Source of the DNA: Burkholderiales bacterium
GTDB lineage: Bacteria; Pseudomonadota; Gammaproteobacteria; Burkholderiales; JAEUMW01
Assembly (NCBI GenBank): GCA_016791285.1
Contig: JAEUMX010000298.1
Coordinates: forward strand, 1-29,416
Reading direction: 5' to 3'
Length of the DNA stretch: 29,416 nucleotides
Shown: positions 8,986 to 20,412 of the stretch, piece after piece
How the letters are laid out: every line of letters begins with the position of its first letter
How positions within the stretch are numbered: position 1 is the stretch's first letter
Notes under the pieces: generated by a model
What the model saw: only the letters and a program-made list of their open reading frames with translations
The model's database searches: none
What the model was told of the DNA's origin: nothing
Translations under genes and position numbers: made by a program

Positions 8986-10539
8986 ATGGCACTACGACCA
9001 GAGTCGTTGGAGCAGTTGCGCAAGCGGCGCGGCGCGGCGCAAGCGGGTGGGGGCGAGAACAAGATCAACGAACGGCGCGCCAAGGGGCTGCTCTCCGCGC
9101 GCGACCGCGTCGAGGCACTGTTCCAGTCCGGGACCTTTCAGGAAATCGGGATGCACGTGCGCCACAGCGGGCGGCATTTCGGGCTGGAGAAGAAGGAATT
9201 CCCGGCCGACGGAGTGATCACCGGCACCGGTTACGTCAACGGCAAGCTCGTCGCCGCGATCAGCCAGGATTTCACCGTGGCTGCCGGCACACTCGGCAAG
9301 ATGCACGCACACAAGATCGTGGAGCTCATGAAGCTCGCGATCAAGACCGGCACTCCGTTCGTGGCCTTCAAGGACTCCGGCGGCGCGCGCATTCAGGAAG
9401 CGGTCGACGCCCTCTCCGGCTACGGCAACGTCTTCTACCACAACGTGCTGATGTCGGGCGTCGTGCCGCAGATCGCGGTGGTGTGCGGCCCCTGCGCGGG
9501 TGGCGCCTCCTACTCCCCGGCGCTCATGGACTTCATCATCATGACGCGCCAGAACGCGCAGATGTTCATCACCGGTCCCGAGGTCATCAAGGCGGTGACC
9601 GGGCGCGCGACGACCATGGCCGAAGTGGGCAGCGCCGAGATGCACGCAACAGTGAGCGGCAACGTGCACTTCGTCGCCGACGACGATCGCCACGCCATCC
9701 AGATCGTGCACAAGCTGCTCTCGTATCTGCCGTCCAACAACACGGAGGACCCCCCTCATCATCTGAGCCCGGACCTCACGCTCGCGCACGACGAGTCGAT
9801 GAACAGCCTGATCCCAGACGATTCATCGGAGCCCATGGACGTGCGCAAGATCATCAGCCACCTCGTGGACGATGGCCAGTTGCTCGAGGTTCACGCCGGT
9901 TGGGCGCGCAACATCATCGTCGGCTTCGCCCGGATCGAGGGCATGGTGATCGGTCTTGTGGCGAATCAGCCAACGGAGATGGCCGGCGCCCTGGACATCC
10001 ACGCTTCGGACAAGGGCGCGCGCTTCATCCGCACCTGCAACGTCTTCAACATTCCGATCGTGACGCTGGTCGACGTGCCGGGCTTCCTGCCCGGCGTCGA
10101 ACAGGAGCGCAGCGGCATCATCCGCCACGGCGCCAAGATGCTGTTCGCCTACGCCTCGTGCACCACCCCGAAGATCACGCTGATCCTGCGCAAGGCCTAT
10201 GGCGGATCGTATCTCGCGATGTGCAGTCAGGAGATGGGGGCGGATTTCGTGTACGCGTGGCCCAACGCCGAGATCGCGGTGATGGGCGCGGAGGGCGCCG
10301 TGAACATCCTCTATCGCAAGGAGCTCTCCGACGCAGCCGACCGCAAGGCGAAGCACGCCGAGCTGGTGACCGGCTACCGCACCGAGTTCGCCTCACCGTA
10401 TCTCTCCGCCTCGCACGGCTACATCACCGACGTGATCGAGCCCGCCGAGTCGCGTTCGGTGATCGCGCTGTCGCTGCGCAAGGTGCTCAACAAACGGGAG
10501 CTGCGGCCCGCCAAGAAGCACGGCAACATTCCACTCTAG
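8986..10539 (+). CDS. mmdA: Methylmalonyl-CoA decarboxylase, carboxyltransferase (alpha) subunit
   Basis: A 517-residue acyl-CoA carboxyltransferase of the PccB/MmdA family. It moves the carboxyl group from an acyl-CoA, probably (S)-methylmalonyl-CoA, to biotin on the carrier subunit. Crotonase-fold marks are NERRAKGLLSARDRVEALF near the N-terminus, [75 protein letters not shown], and the usual end KKHGNIPL. The ATG at 8986 has GGGGGGAAAAG in front; the frame is open upstream but reads as low-complexity. The next genes are an OadG-like membrane protein, a biotin carrier and an OadB-like pump in the mmdA-D-C-B order known from Propionigenium and Veillonella. That favours a Na+-pumping decarboxylase over a carboxylase. 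Substrate is inferred; malonyl- or glutaconyl-CoA are less likely. Confidence 0.85.
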   Translation: MALRPESLEQLRKRRGAAQAGGGENKINERRAKGLLSARDRVEALFQSGTFQEIGMHVRHSGRHFGLEKKEFPADGVITGTGYVNGKLVAAISQDFTVAAGTLGKMHAHKIVELMKLAIKTGTPFVAFKDSGGARIQEAVDALSGYGNVFYHNVLMSGVVPQIAVVCGPCAGGASYSPALMDFIIMTRQNAQMFITGPEVIKAVTGRATTMAEVGSAEMHATVSGNVHFVADDDRHAIQIVHKLLSYLPSNNTEDPPHHLSPDLTLAHDESMNSLIPDDSSEPMDVRKIISHLVDDGQLLEVHAGWARNIIVGFARIEGMVIGLVANQPTEMAGALDIHASDKGARFIRTCNVFNIPIVTLVDVPGFLPGVEQERSGIIRHGAKMLFAYASCTTPKITLILRKAYGGSYLAMCSQEMGADFVYAWPNAEIAVMGAEGAVNILYRKELSDAADRKAKHAELVTGYRTEFASPYLSASHGYITDVIEPAESRSVIALSLRKVLNKRELRPAKKHGNIPL

Positions 10540-10574
10540 TCGCGGTCAGCGGCCCAACAGGGAGGCAGCAGACA

Positions 10575-10904
10575 ATGTCCGACATGATCATGAAGACGCT
10601 CTGGATGTATGGCCTCGCCATCGTGGTGTCGATGGTCGTCGCGGTCGTCATCAAGCTGATTGTGGTGATCCTGGGTGCACTCGAACGCAAGCCCGCGGCA
10701 GCATCGAAGCCGGTGCCCGCTCCCGCTGCCCCCGCGCTCGATCTCCTTGGCGACCACGTGGCCGCGATCTCGGCAGCGGTCTATTCCGTGCTCGGCGCAC
10801 ATCGCATCGTCCATATCGAAGAGCACCGCGATCCCGGCTGGGTCGTGGAAGGAAGACTGGCCCACCACACCTCGCACGCGGTCTCGCACCGCCCGAAGCA
10901 ATAG
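10575..10904 (+). CDS. mmdD: Sodium-pump decarboxylase small membrane subunit (OadG/MmdD-like)
   Basis: A 109-residue protein with one N-terminal membrane span at about residues 10-35 (a Val/Ile/Met-rich stretch), then an Ala/Pro-rich linker (about 42-56) and a soluble tail with AAISAAVYSVLGAHRIVHI. This layout fits the OadG/MmdD family, which holds the carboxyltransferase subunit on the membrane pump and helps assemble the complex. Similarity in this family is low, so the call leans on topology, size and position between mmdA and the biotin carrier. The ATG at 10575 is 36 bp after mmdA and follows GGAGGCAGCAGACA. The His-rich C-terminal end (LAHHTSHAVSHR) could bind a metal, as reported for Zn2+ in OadG; this is inference. 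Confidence 0.72.
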   Translation: MSDMIMKTLWMYGLAIVVSMVVAVVIKLIVVILGALERKPAAASKPVPAPAAPALDLLGDHVAAISAAVYSVLGAHRIVHIEEHRDPGWVVEGRLAHHTSHAVSHRPKQ

Positions 10905-10938
10905 CGAAAAAGCTTCAGAAGAAAGGGAGAGAAAAATC

Positions 10939-11328
10939 ATGGAGAAGAAGTTCCGGATCACGGTCGACGGCAAGCAGTACAGCGTAACGGTGGAGGACCT
11001 CACCGAGGGACCCAGCCTGCTCTACCCCACGCCCGGCAGCATGACCATTCCGAGCCCGCAGCCAGCGGCACCCGCCGCCGCGCCGGCGCCCGCTGCAGCC
11101 AAGGCCGCTGCGGGCGCGGGGGACGTGGTGAGCACGCTGGGCGGTGTCGTGGAGTCGATCCCGGTTTCGGTCGGACAGGCAGTAAACCAGGGCGACAAGG
11201 TCGTGATCATCGAAGCGATGAAGATGAAGACGCCCATGATTGCCCACATGGCCGGCAAGATCACCGCGATCCACGTCAAGGCGGGGGATGCCGTCGAGGC
11301 CGGTCAGGCGCTGGTCAGTATCGGGTAA
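10939..11328 (+). CDS. mmdC: Biotin carboxyl carrier subunit of the decarboxylase
   Basis: A 129-residue biotin carrier. The N-terminal 25 residues (KKFRITVDGKQYSVTVEDL) form the short strand region seen in OadA-tail and MmdC proteins. An Ala/Pro-rich flexible linker follows (about 38-60), then a biotinyl-lipoyl domain with IIEAMKMKTP, in which Lys at about 95 should carry biotin. The linker lets biotin swing between the MmdA carboxyltransferase site and the MmdB membrane site. The ATG at 10939 has AAGGGAGAGAAAAATC upstream. It lies 34 bp after mmdD and 12 bp before mmdB. No biotin carboxylase subunit is in this operon, which supports decarboxylase function. The separate pccA gene carries its own biotin domain. 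Confidence 0.88.
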   Translation: MEKKFRITVDGKQYSVTVEDLTEGPSLLYPTPGSMTIPSPQPAAPAAAPAPAAAKAAAGAGDVVSTLGGVVESIPVSVGQAVNQGDKVVIIEAMKMKTPMIAHMAGKITAIHVKAGDAVEAGQALVSIG

Positions 11329-11340
11329 GCGGGAGGCGCC

Positions 11341-12546
11341 ATGGAAGGCATCCACCTGCTCGACATCTTCCAGGGCATCGCGACGCTGGCCGCGTCCGAG
11401 CCAAAGATTTTCTGGGGCCGGATCGGTCTGATTTTTCTCGGTTTCGCGCTGATCTATCTCGGCAAGAAGGGGGTGCTGGAAGCGCTGCTGATGATCCCGA
11501 TGGGTCTCGGCATGGCTGCCGTCAACGCGGGCGTGATGTTCTTCGAGGGCAACAAGCCCGGCACGCTCTTCGTCGACCCGCTGGTCGAGGGCACCGACGC
11601 CACCATGACGATCCTGCAGATCGACTGGCTGCAGCCGATCTACACCTTCATGTTCAGCAACGGTCTCATCGCCGTGCTCGTGTTCATGGGGATCGGTGTG
11701 CTGCTGGACGTGGGTTTCGTCATGGCGCGGCCGTTCCAGAGCATGATCCTCGCCCTGTTCGCCGAACTCGGCACGGTGGCTACCCTGCCGATCGCCGTCT
11801 GGCTCGGCATGACCGAGCGCGAGGCAGCCTCGGTCGCTCTCATCGGAGGCGCCGACGGCCCGATGGTGCTGTTCGCCTCGCTGATTCTCGCCAAGGATCT
11901 GTTCGTCCCGATCACGGTAGTGGGCTACCTGTATCTAGGCCTCTGCTACGGCGGCTATCCGTATCTCATAAAGATGCTGATTCCCGAGCGGTTGCGCGCG
12001 ATCCCGATGCCGATGGGAGACGTCAAGCGGATCACGTCCGGGCAGAAGCTCGTCTTCGCCGTGGTGGCCTGCACGCTGCTGTGCCTGCTGTTCCCGGTGG
12101 CGGCGCCGCTCTTCCTGGCGCTTTTCATCGGTGTGGCGGTACGCGAGAGCGGGCTCCTCAACTTCCAGAACCTCTTGAGCGAGACCGTTCTCTACGGCGC
12201 GACCTTCTTCCTCGGCCTGACACTCGGGATCCTGTGCGAGGCGAACACGATCCTGAGCCCGGTGGTCCTCAAGCTGCTGCTGTTGGGCGTCGTGGCGCTC
12301 ACCCTGGCGGCCCTCGGCGGCATCCTCGGCGGTTATGTTCTGTACTTCTGGTACAAGGGCAAGTACAACCCCATGATCGGCGTCGCCGGCGTGAGCTGCG
12401 TGCCGACGACCGCGAAGATCGTGCAGAAGATCGCGACCGAGGTGGCGCCGGGCGTGGTGATCATGCCTCATGCTTTGGGCGCCAACATCAGCGGCGTCAT
12501 CACCACCGCCATCCTCACCGGCATTTTCGTGGCGGTGTTGCGCTAA
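11341..12546 (+). CDS. mmdB: Na+-translocating decarboxylase beta subunit (MmdB/OadB family)
   Basis: A 401-residue polytopic membrane protein with many hydrophobic segments. It decarboxylates carboxybiotin and couples this to Na+ export across the cytoplasmic membrane. The family signature ALIGGADGP is present, with Asp at about 172 corresponding to the Na+-binding Asp203 of Klebsiella OadB. The C-terminal half has YKGKYNPMIGVAGVSCVP and HALGANISGVITTA, matching the conserved NPLIG-AGVS-VP and GANV-GVI blocks. Length fits the family (about 375-430). The ATG at 11341 is preceded by GCGGGAGGCGCC. It is the fourth gene of the mmd operon. I cannot tell methylmalonyl-CoA from other acyl-CoA pumps by this subunit alone, because the beta subunits are very alike. 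Confidence 0.9.
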   Translation: MEGIHLLDIFQGIATLAASEPKIFWGRIGLIFLGFALIYLGKKGVLEALLMIPMGLGMAAVNAGVMFFEGNKPGTLFVDPLVEGTDATMTILQIDWLQPIYTFMFSNGLIAVLVFMGIGVLLDVGFVMARPFQSMILALFAELGTVATLPIAVWLGMTEREAASVALIGGADGPMVLFASLILAKDLFVPITVVGYLYLGLCYGGYPYLIKMLIPERLRAIPMPMGDVKRITSGQKLVFAVVACTLLCLLFPVAAPLFLALFIGVAVRESGLLNFQNLLSETVLYGATFFLGLTLGILCEANTILSPVVLKLLLLGVVALTLAALGGILGGYVLYFWYKGKYNPMIGVAGVSCVPTTAKIVQKIATEVAPGVVIMPHALGANISGVITTAILTGIFVAVLR

Positions 12547-12594
12547 GGACGACGCGATCGCGCCGGCAACACGACAACACAAGAGGAACTCCGC

Positions 12595-13026
12595 ATGGCT
12601 GACTTCGACAAGCAGGCGGTCGTTGCCGTCTTGAACCGCATCCTCGAGCACGAGCTCGCCGGCGTGGTGCGCTACACCCATTTCTCTTTCATGGTGTTCG
12701 GCCACAGCCGCATTCCCATCATCTCGTGGCTGAACAAGCAGGCCGACGAGTCCCTGCTGCACGCGCGCGAAGCCGGCGAGATGATAACGCTGCTGATCGC
12801 GCAGCCTTCGCTTCGCGTCGGTGCGCTGCTCGACGCGCACGAGCCGGACATCGATGCGCTGCTGCGTACGTCCCTGGACAGCGAGCGCGCGGCGGTCGCC
12901 CTGTACCGCGAGCTGCTCGATCTGGTCCGCGACAAGTCGGTGCTGCTCGAGGAGTATGCGAGAAGGATGATCGTCGGCGAAGAACTGCACGTCGGCGAAG
13001 TGGAGAAGATGCTGCGCCGGTCATGA
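12595..13026 (+). CDS. Bacterioferritin-like diiron protein
   Basis: A 143-residue four-helix ferritin-like protein. The spacing of likely iron ligands resembles bacterioferritin: Glu18 in LEHELAGVVRYTHF with Tyr27, Glu52 and His56 in DESLLHAREAGEM, Glu97 in DSERAAVALYRELL, and Glu129/130 with His132 in IVGEELHVGEVEKML. The Met that binds haem in true bacterioferritin (next to the second-helix Glu) is Ser here, and that Glu-His spacing is one residue longer. Haem binding is therefore doubtful. Possible roles are iron storage, ferroxidase or oxidative protection. The ATG at 12595 follows AAGAGGAACTCCGC, 48 bp after mmdB on the same strand, so it probably shares the transcript. Why an iron protein sits with a Na+ pump is unclear. 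Confidence 0.75.
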   Translation: MADFDKQAVVAVLNRILEHELAGVVRYTHFSFMVFGHSRIPIISWLNKQADESLLHAREAGEMITLLIAQPSLRVGALLDAHEPDIDALLRTSLDSERAAVALYRELLDLVRDKSVLLEEYARRMIVGEELHVGEVEKMLRRS

Positions 13027-13037
13027 GCGTCAGGGAG

Positions 13038-13058
13038 GTCGCGCCGTGGCGGCGCGAC
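13038..13058 (+). other. Hairpin between ferritin-like and VOC genes
   Basis: A perfect 9-bp inverted repeat, GTCGCGCCG-TGG-CGGCGCGAC, lies in the 63 bp between the two genes. No T-run follows, so it is more likely an RNA stability or processing element than a terminator. The downstream gene has its own good ribosome site. Confidence 0.4.
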
Positions 13059-13089
13059 GGCAATCGACACAACAACCGAGGAGGTATTC

Positions 13090-13557
13090 ATGAGCGACAG
13101 ACCTTTCCGCATTCTTGGCCTGCAGCAGATCGCCATCGGCGGCGCCGACAAGGGGCGGCTGCGCCGGCTGTGGGTCGACACGCTGGGGGTGCCGGTCACC
13201 GGCAATTACCGCAGCGAACGCGAGAACGTCGACGAGGACATTCTCGCGCTGGGCACGGGTCCGACCAAGGTCGAGATCGATCTCATGCAGCCGGTCGACA
13301 TCGCCAAGAAGCCGGCGGTGCACGAGACCCCGCTCAATCACATCGGGCTGTGGGTGGACGATCTGCCGAAGGCGGTGGAATGGCTGACCGCGAACGGCAT
13401 GCGCTTCGCCCCGGGTGGCATCCGCAAGGGCGCCGCCGGCTTCGACATCTGCTTCGTGCACCCGAAGGGCAACGACCAGTTTCCGATCTCGGGCGAAGGC
13501 GTCTTGATCGAGCTGGTGCAGGCGCCGCCCGAGGTGGTCGCCACTCTCGGCGCCTGA
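13090..13557 (+). CDS. VOC/glyoxalase-family protein, candidate methylmalonyl-CoA epimerase
   Basis: A 155-residue protein of two beta-alpha-beta-beta-beta modules, the vicinal-oxygen-chelate fold. The modules start at [10 protein letters not shown] (about 9-18) and [15 protein letters not shown] (about 82-96). A Glu in [10 protein letters not shown] (about 140) can serve as the last metal ligand. Methylmalonyl-CoA epimerase normally uses His, Gln, His, Glu. Here the first His position reads Gln (QQIAIG) and the second reads Glu (TKVEIDLM), while His84 and the C-terminal Glu are kept. Position after the mmd operon and facing pccA strongly suggests an epimerase of methylmalonyl-CoA, which would link PccAB, mutase and Mmd. 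The changed ligands leave room for another VOC function. The ATG at 13090 has GAGGAGGTATTC before it. Confidence 0.6.
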   Translation: MSDRPFRILGLQQIAIGGADKGRLRRLWVDTLGVPVTGNYRSERENVDEDILALGTGPTKVEIDLMQPVDIAKKPAVHETPLNHIGLWVDDLPKAVEWLTANGMRFAPGGIRKGAAGFDICFVHPKGNDQFPISGEGVLIELVQAPPEVVATLGA

Positions 13558-13567
13558 GGGCTACCTA

Positions 13568-13592
13568 GCGGCCGGCGGGTGACGCCGGCCGC
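13568..13592. terminator. Bidirectional hairpin between convergent VOC gene and pccA
   Basis: A perfect 10-bp GC-only stem, GCGGCCGGCG-GGTGA-CGCCGGCCGC, lies in the 42 bp between the two convergent stop codons. There is no clear T-run on either side, so termination efficiency is uncertain, but its place suits a shared terminator. Confidence 0.6.
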
Positions 13593-13599
13593 GCTGGAC

Positions 13600-15597
<1,998 letters not shown>

Positions 15598-15727
15598 GGT
15601 TTTGTCCGGGATGGGGATGATGGTCGGGGATGACTTCGACCCCCTGTGTGCCCCCTCGTTTCAAGGTCCGAGAGGGCGACAGCGGCAGTTCAACGCCGCA
15701 CTCTTGCCCCTGCTCCCTTCTCCCTTG

Positions 15728-17260
<1,533 letters not shown>

Positions 17261-17326
17261 AGATGTTGTGCCTTGTTCTCTTGTGGGTGTGAGCGGTTCT
17301 CGCTCCTCCACGTGAACGGTCGCGAT

Positions 17327-17344
17327 CGGTCATCGCGATGACCG
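17327..17344. promoter_or_regulatory. 18-bp perfect palindrome upstream of pccB, candidate operator
   Basis: CGGTCATCGCGATGACCG reads the same on both strands and lies 67 bp before the pccB start, in the 213-bp gap behind hprK. TCGCGAT also occurs just beside it. A perfect 18-mer palindrome in a promoter-sized gap suggests a dimeric regulator site. The regulator is unknown. Confidence 0.4.
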
Positions 17345-17473
17345 CGCCGCTCATTCCCTGACTTCCCCTGCACCCATGACGTTATCACGCCGCACGGGAG
17401 ACCTCAAGCCGACGGGGCAGATCGAGCGTGAAAAAGCCGGCCGCGAGCCGCGGGCAACGGGGCGCGCGAGATC

Positions 17474-18433
17474 CTACGCGTCCCCCTCGTCGTCGCTGGT
17501 GGGCGGGTCGGCGAGCGCTTCGGTCAGCCGCTGCGCCATCAGGCGCGCCGTGTTGACGCCCATGTTCTTGAGCTTCTGGTTCAGGGCGGCGATCTCGATC
17601 AGGGTGGCGATGCTGCGGCCGGGCTTGACCGGTAAGGTGATGTGCGGCACGCGCACGTCGAGGATGCTCACCGAGTCGTCGGTGAGTCCGATGCGGTCGT
17701 ACTCTTCGCTCTCCTGCCAGTCCACCAGCGTGATCACGAGCGAGATGCGCTTGTCCGGACGCACCGCAGCCGCACCGAACAGTCGGTTCACGTCGATCAC
17801 GCCCAGGCCGCGCGCCTCCATGTGAAAGGGCAGGAGGTTCGACCCGCGCCCGATAAGAATCGAATCGTTCAGGCACTTGATGGTGACCATATCGTCGGCG
17901 ACCAGGTGCGAGTCGCCGCGGCGGAGGAGATCGAGTGCCACCTCACTCTTGCCGATGCTGCTGTGGCCCTGGATCAGCACACCCAGGTCGTGAATCTCCA
18001 GCAGAACCCCGTGGACGTCGGTGGCCGGTGCGAAGTACGGCTCGAGGTGCTCCCAGAGCCGCTTGAAGAGCTTGGTCGTGTGGTGCGGGCAAGAGAGAAC
18101 CGGGATGCCGACGGCGTCGGCGCGCTCGCACATGACCGTCGGCGGCTTGCTCCCGTTGGTCACCACGGCGCAGGGCACACCCTCGCGCGACAGGATCTGC
18201 GAGAGCGCCGCCAGCACGCTCTCCCGCTCGGCGCTCACCGCGAGATAGGTGAGCTCGCCCTTGCCGAAGATCTGAATCCGATCGGAGCGGAACTCGTCGA
18301 AATAACCCGTGAGCTCCAGTGCCGGCCGATTGAGCTCGGCGGTGGTGATGCGGCGGTCGAGGCCGGCTTGTCCCGCCACCACGGTCAGACCGAGCATGGG
18401 CTGGTCGAGCAGCTTGCGTACGGTCGTGGTCAT
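17474..18433 (-). CDS. hprK: HPr kinase/phosphorylase
   Basis: A 319-residue HprK that phosphorylates and dephosphorylates a serine of HPr, linking the energy or carbon state to regulation. Its N-terminal domain covers about 1-130. The kinase domain has the P-loop GHSSIGKS at about 156-163 (usually G-x-SGIGKS, so one Gly is Ser here), the preceding His near 141 (DVHGVLLEI), LVADDM (Asp180/181), and the HprK-specific FHMEARGLGVIDVNRLFG. Length is typical (about 310-325). The start at 18433 has a weak ribosome site and is only 19 bp behind phaC, so co-expression with the PHA synthase is likely. In many betaproteobacteria hprK sits with ptsN/rpoN genes; none is visible here. No HPr or PTS gene is in the window. 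Confidence 0.92.
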   Translation of the reverse strand: MTTTVRKLLDQPMLGLTVVAGQAGLDRRITTAELNRPALELTGYFDEFRSDRIQIFGKGELTYLAVSAERESVLAALSQILSREGVPCAVVTNGSKPPTVMCERADAVGIPVLSCPHHTTKLFKRLWEHLEPYFAPATDVHGVLLEIHDLGVLIQGHSSIGKSEVALDLLRRGDSHLVADDMVTIKCLNDSILIGRGSNLLPFHMEARGLGVIDVNRLFGAAAVRPDKRISLVITLVDWQESEEYDRIGLTDDSVSILDVRVPHITLPVKPGRSIATLIEIAALNQKLKNMGVNTARLMAQRLTEALADPPTSDDEGDA

Positions 18434-18452
18434 CGCGAGGCAACCGGGTGCG

Positions 18453-20330
18453 CTACTCCTGAAACACGTAGGAACCCGGCGCCTGACCGATCACGGCGAA
18501 CCCCTCCGCCGCCGCACCGATCTGCGGGGGGCGCACCCGCTCGGGCGAAGAGCGGGCGGTGAGCCAACGCTGCCATTCCGGCCACCAGGAACCCTCGGTC
18601 ACGGGTACCTGCGCCGCCCAGGTGTCGGGGTCGACGTAACGCTCGCCCTCCTTGCGCGTGGTCACCTGATAGCGCCGCCGCGGATGCCCGGGCTCGCTCA
18701 CCACGCCCGCATTGTGGCCGCCGCTTGCGAGCAGGAACGTGACGTCGGTGTCGGCCAGCAGATGCAGCTTGTACACCGACTTCCAGGGGGCAACGTGGTC
18801 CTCGGCCGTCGCCACGCAAAAGATCGGCGAGCGGATATCGCCGATCACCACCGGCCGGCCATCCACCTTGTAGTGTCCTGCCGCGAGATCGTTCTGCAGG
18901 AACAGCGAGCGCAGCACTTCCGAGTGCATGGCGTACGGCACGCGCGTGACATCGGCGTTCCAGGCCATGAGATCGGTCATGCCCTGGCGCTCGCCGAGCA
19001 GGTACTCGCGCATCATCTTGGACCAGATCAGATCGTTCGAGCGCAGCAGGTGAAATGCGCCGGCGAACTGCCGGCCGTCGAGGTAGCCCTGGTCCCACAT
19101 CATGTCCTCGAGGTACGCCACCTGGCTCTCGTCGATGAACGGGAGCAGCTCGCCCGGCTCGGTGTAGTCGAGCTCCGTGGTGAAGAGGGTGAGCGTACGG
19201 ATGCGCTCCTCGCCATCGCGCGCCATGGCCGCGACCGCCGTCGTGAGCACGATGCCGCCGAGACAATAGCCCACCGCGTGCGGCTTTGCTCCCGGGACGA
19301 CGGCCTCGATCACGCGCAGTGCAGCGCGCACGCCGAGGCGGCGATACTCGTCCATGCCGAGGTCGCGGTCCTCGGATCCCGGGTTCTTCCACGAGATCAT
19401 GAACACCGTGTGCCCCTGCTCGACCAGATATCTCACCATCGAGTTCTCCGGCGAGAGGTCGAGGATGTAGTACTTCATGATCGGTGCCGGCACGATGAGA
19501 ATCGGCTCGGCGTACACCGTCTCCGTGGCGGGCGTGTACTGAATGAGCTCGATCAGACGATTGCGGAACACCACGTGCCCCGGCGTGAGCGCCACGTCGC
19601 GGCCGACCACGAACCGCTCGGTACCGACCGGCTTGCGGCCGGCGACGACGCGCTCCATGTCCTGCAGGAAGTTCGCCGCCCCGCGGACGAAATTCATCCC
19701 GCCCGAGGTCGCGGTCGCCTTCAACACCTCCGGATTGGTCCACGCGAAGTTCGAGGGCGCAATCATGTCCAGGAGCTGGCGCGCCATGAAGCTCACCGAC
19801 TGTTCGTTCTGCTTCGACATCCCGCGGATGTGTGTCGTCGCGTTCCACCACCACTGCTGGGTCAGCAGGAACGCCTGGTAATAGAAATTGAAGGGCGGTC
19901 GCTGCCACTCGGGACTGCGAAAGCGCCGGTCCTGCGGCATCGGTTCGATGCAGGGCGGCGTGTCCGGGCGCAGCGCGGCGTGCGTCGACCAGGCGGCAAA
20001 GCGGGCGGCTTTGCGCCATGCCTTCTGCGCGAGCTCGGCCTGTTTGCCCGGCGCCATCGCGAGGTGGGTCATCCACTCCATGTACGCGAGGGCGGCAGCT
20101 GCCGGTGAGACGCCCAGCGTCATCCGCCCGAGCACCGCGTGGAAGAAGCGATCGATGGTGCGACCGCTCGCTGGAAACGTGATGCCGTCGGTGATCTCGC
20201 GCCGCTCTTCGGTGGCGGCCGCAGGCGCGGGCAGCCGCGGCTCGGCACGACGCTCACCGCCAAGGCTGGCCGGCTGCGGACCGGCGACTGGGGAAATTCG
20301 CGATACGGGTTTGGGGATCGAGTCGGACAT
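18453..20330 (-). CDS. phaC: Class I-type polyhydroxyalkanoate synthase
   Basis: A 625-residue PHA synthase that polymerises 3-hydroxyacyl-CoA monomers at the granule surface. The lipase-like box AVGYCLGG puts the nucleophile Cys at about 356. ATAEDHVAPW supplies Asp at about 511 and LLASGGHNAG the His at about 539, completing the triad. PhaC N-domain blocks (RPPFNFYYQAFLLTQQWWW, FAWTNPEVLKAT) and the core (LVPAP-type IVPAPIMKYYILDL, MISWKNPG) are present. Length fits single-subunit class I enzymes. I chose the ATG at 20330 because GGGAGGTG stands 8 nt upstream; an ATG at 20366 is preceded by a poor site. The first 60 residues are Pro/Ala-rich. It lies between a patatin-like gene and hprK in a minus-strand run. 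No phaA/phaB is fused to this locus. Confidence 0.92.
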   Translation of the reverse strand: MSDSIPKPVSRISPVAGPQPASLGGERRAEPRLPAPAAATEERREITDGITFPASGRTIDRFFHAVLGRMTLGVSPAAAALAYMEWMTHLAMAPGKQAELAQKAWRKAARFAAWSTHAALRPDTPPCIEPMPQDRRFRSPEWQRPPFNFYYQAFLLTQQWWWNATTHIRGMSKQNEQSVSFMARQLLDMIAPSNFAWTNPEVLKATATSGGMNFVRGAANFLQDMERVVAGRKPVGTERFVVGRDVALTPGHVVFRNRLIELIQYTPATETVYAEPILIVPAPIMKYYILDLSPENSMVRYLVEQGHTVFMISWKNPGSEDRDLGMDEYRRLGVRAALRVIEAVVPGAKPHAVGYCLGGIVLTTAVAAMARDGEERIRTLTLFTTELDYTEPGELLPFIDESQVAYLEDMMWDQGYLDGRQFAGAFHLLRSNDLIWSKMMREYLLGERQGMTDLMAWNADVTRVPYAMHSEVLRSLFLQNDLAAGHYKVDGRPVVIGDIRSPIFCVATAEDHVAPWKSVYKLHLLADTDVTFLLASGGHNAGVVSEPGHPRRRYQVTTRKEGERYVDPDTWAAQVPVTEGSWWPEWQRWLTARSSPERVRPPQIGAAAEGFAVIGQAPGSYVFQE

Positions 20331-20412
20331 CGCTGCACCTCCCGATGGCAGTTCGGAATCAGTCATTCTGTTTCCGGCGCCCGCAAAAGTCCAATGAAGA
20401 TATTGCAGCGCA

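Noticed and set aside
8986..10539. mmdA as a second propionyl-CoA carboxylase beta subunit
   Set aside because: The neighbours are OadG-like, biotin-carrier and OadB-like genes with no biotin carboxylase, which fits a decarboxylase. A true pccA-pccB pair is present nearby.
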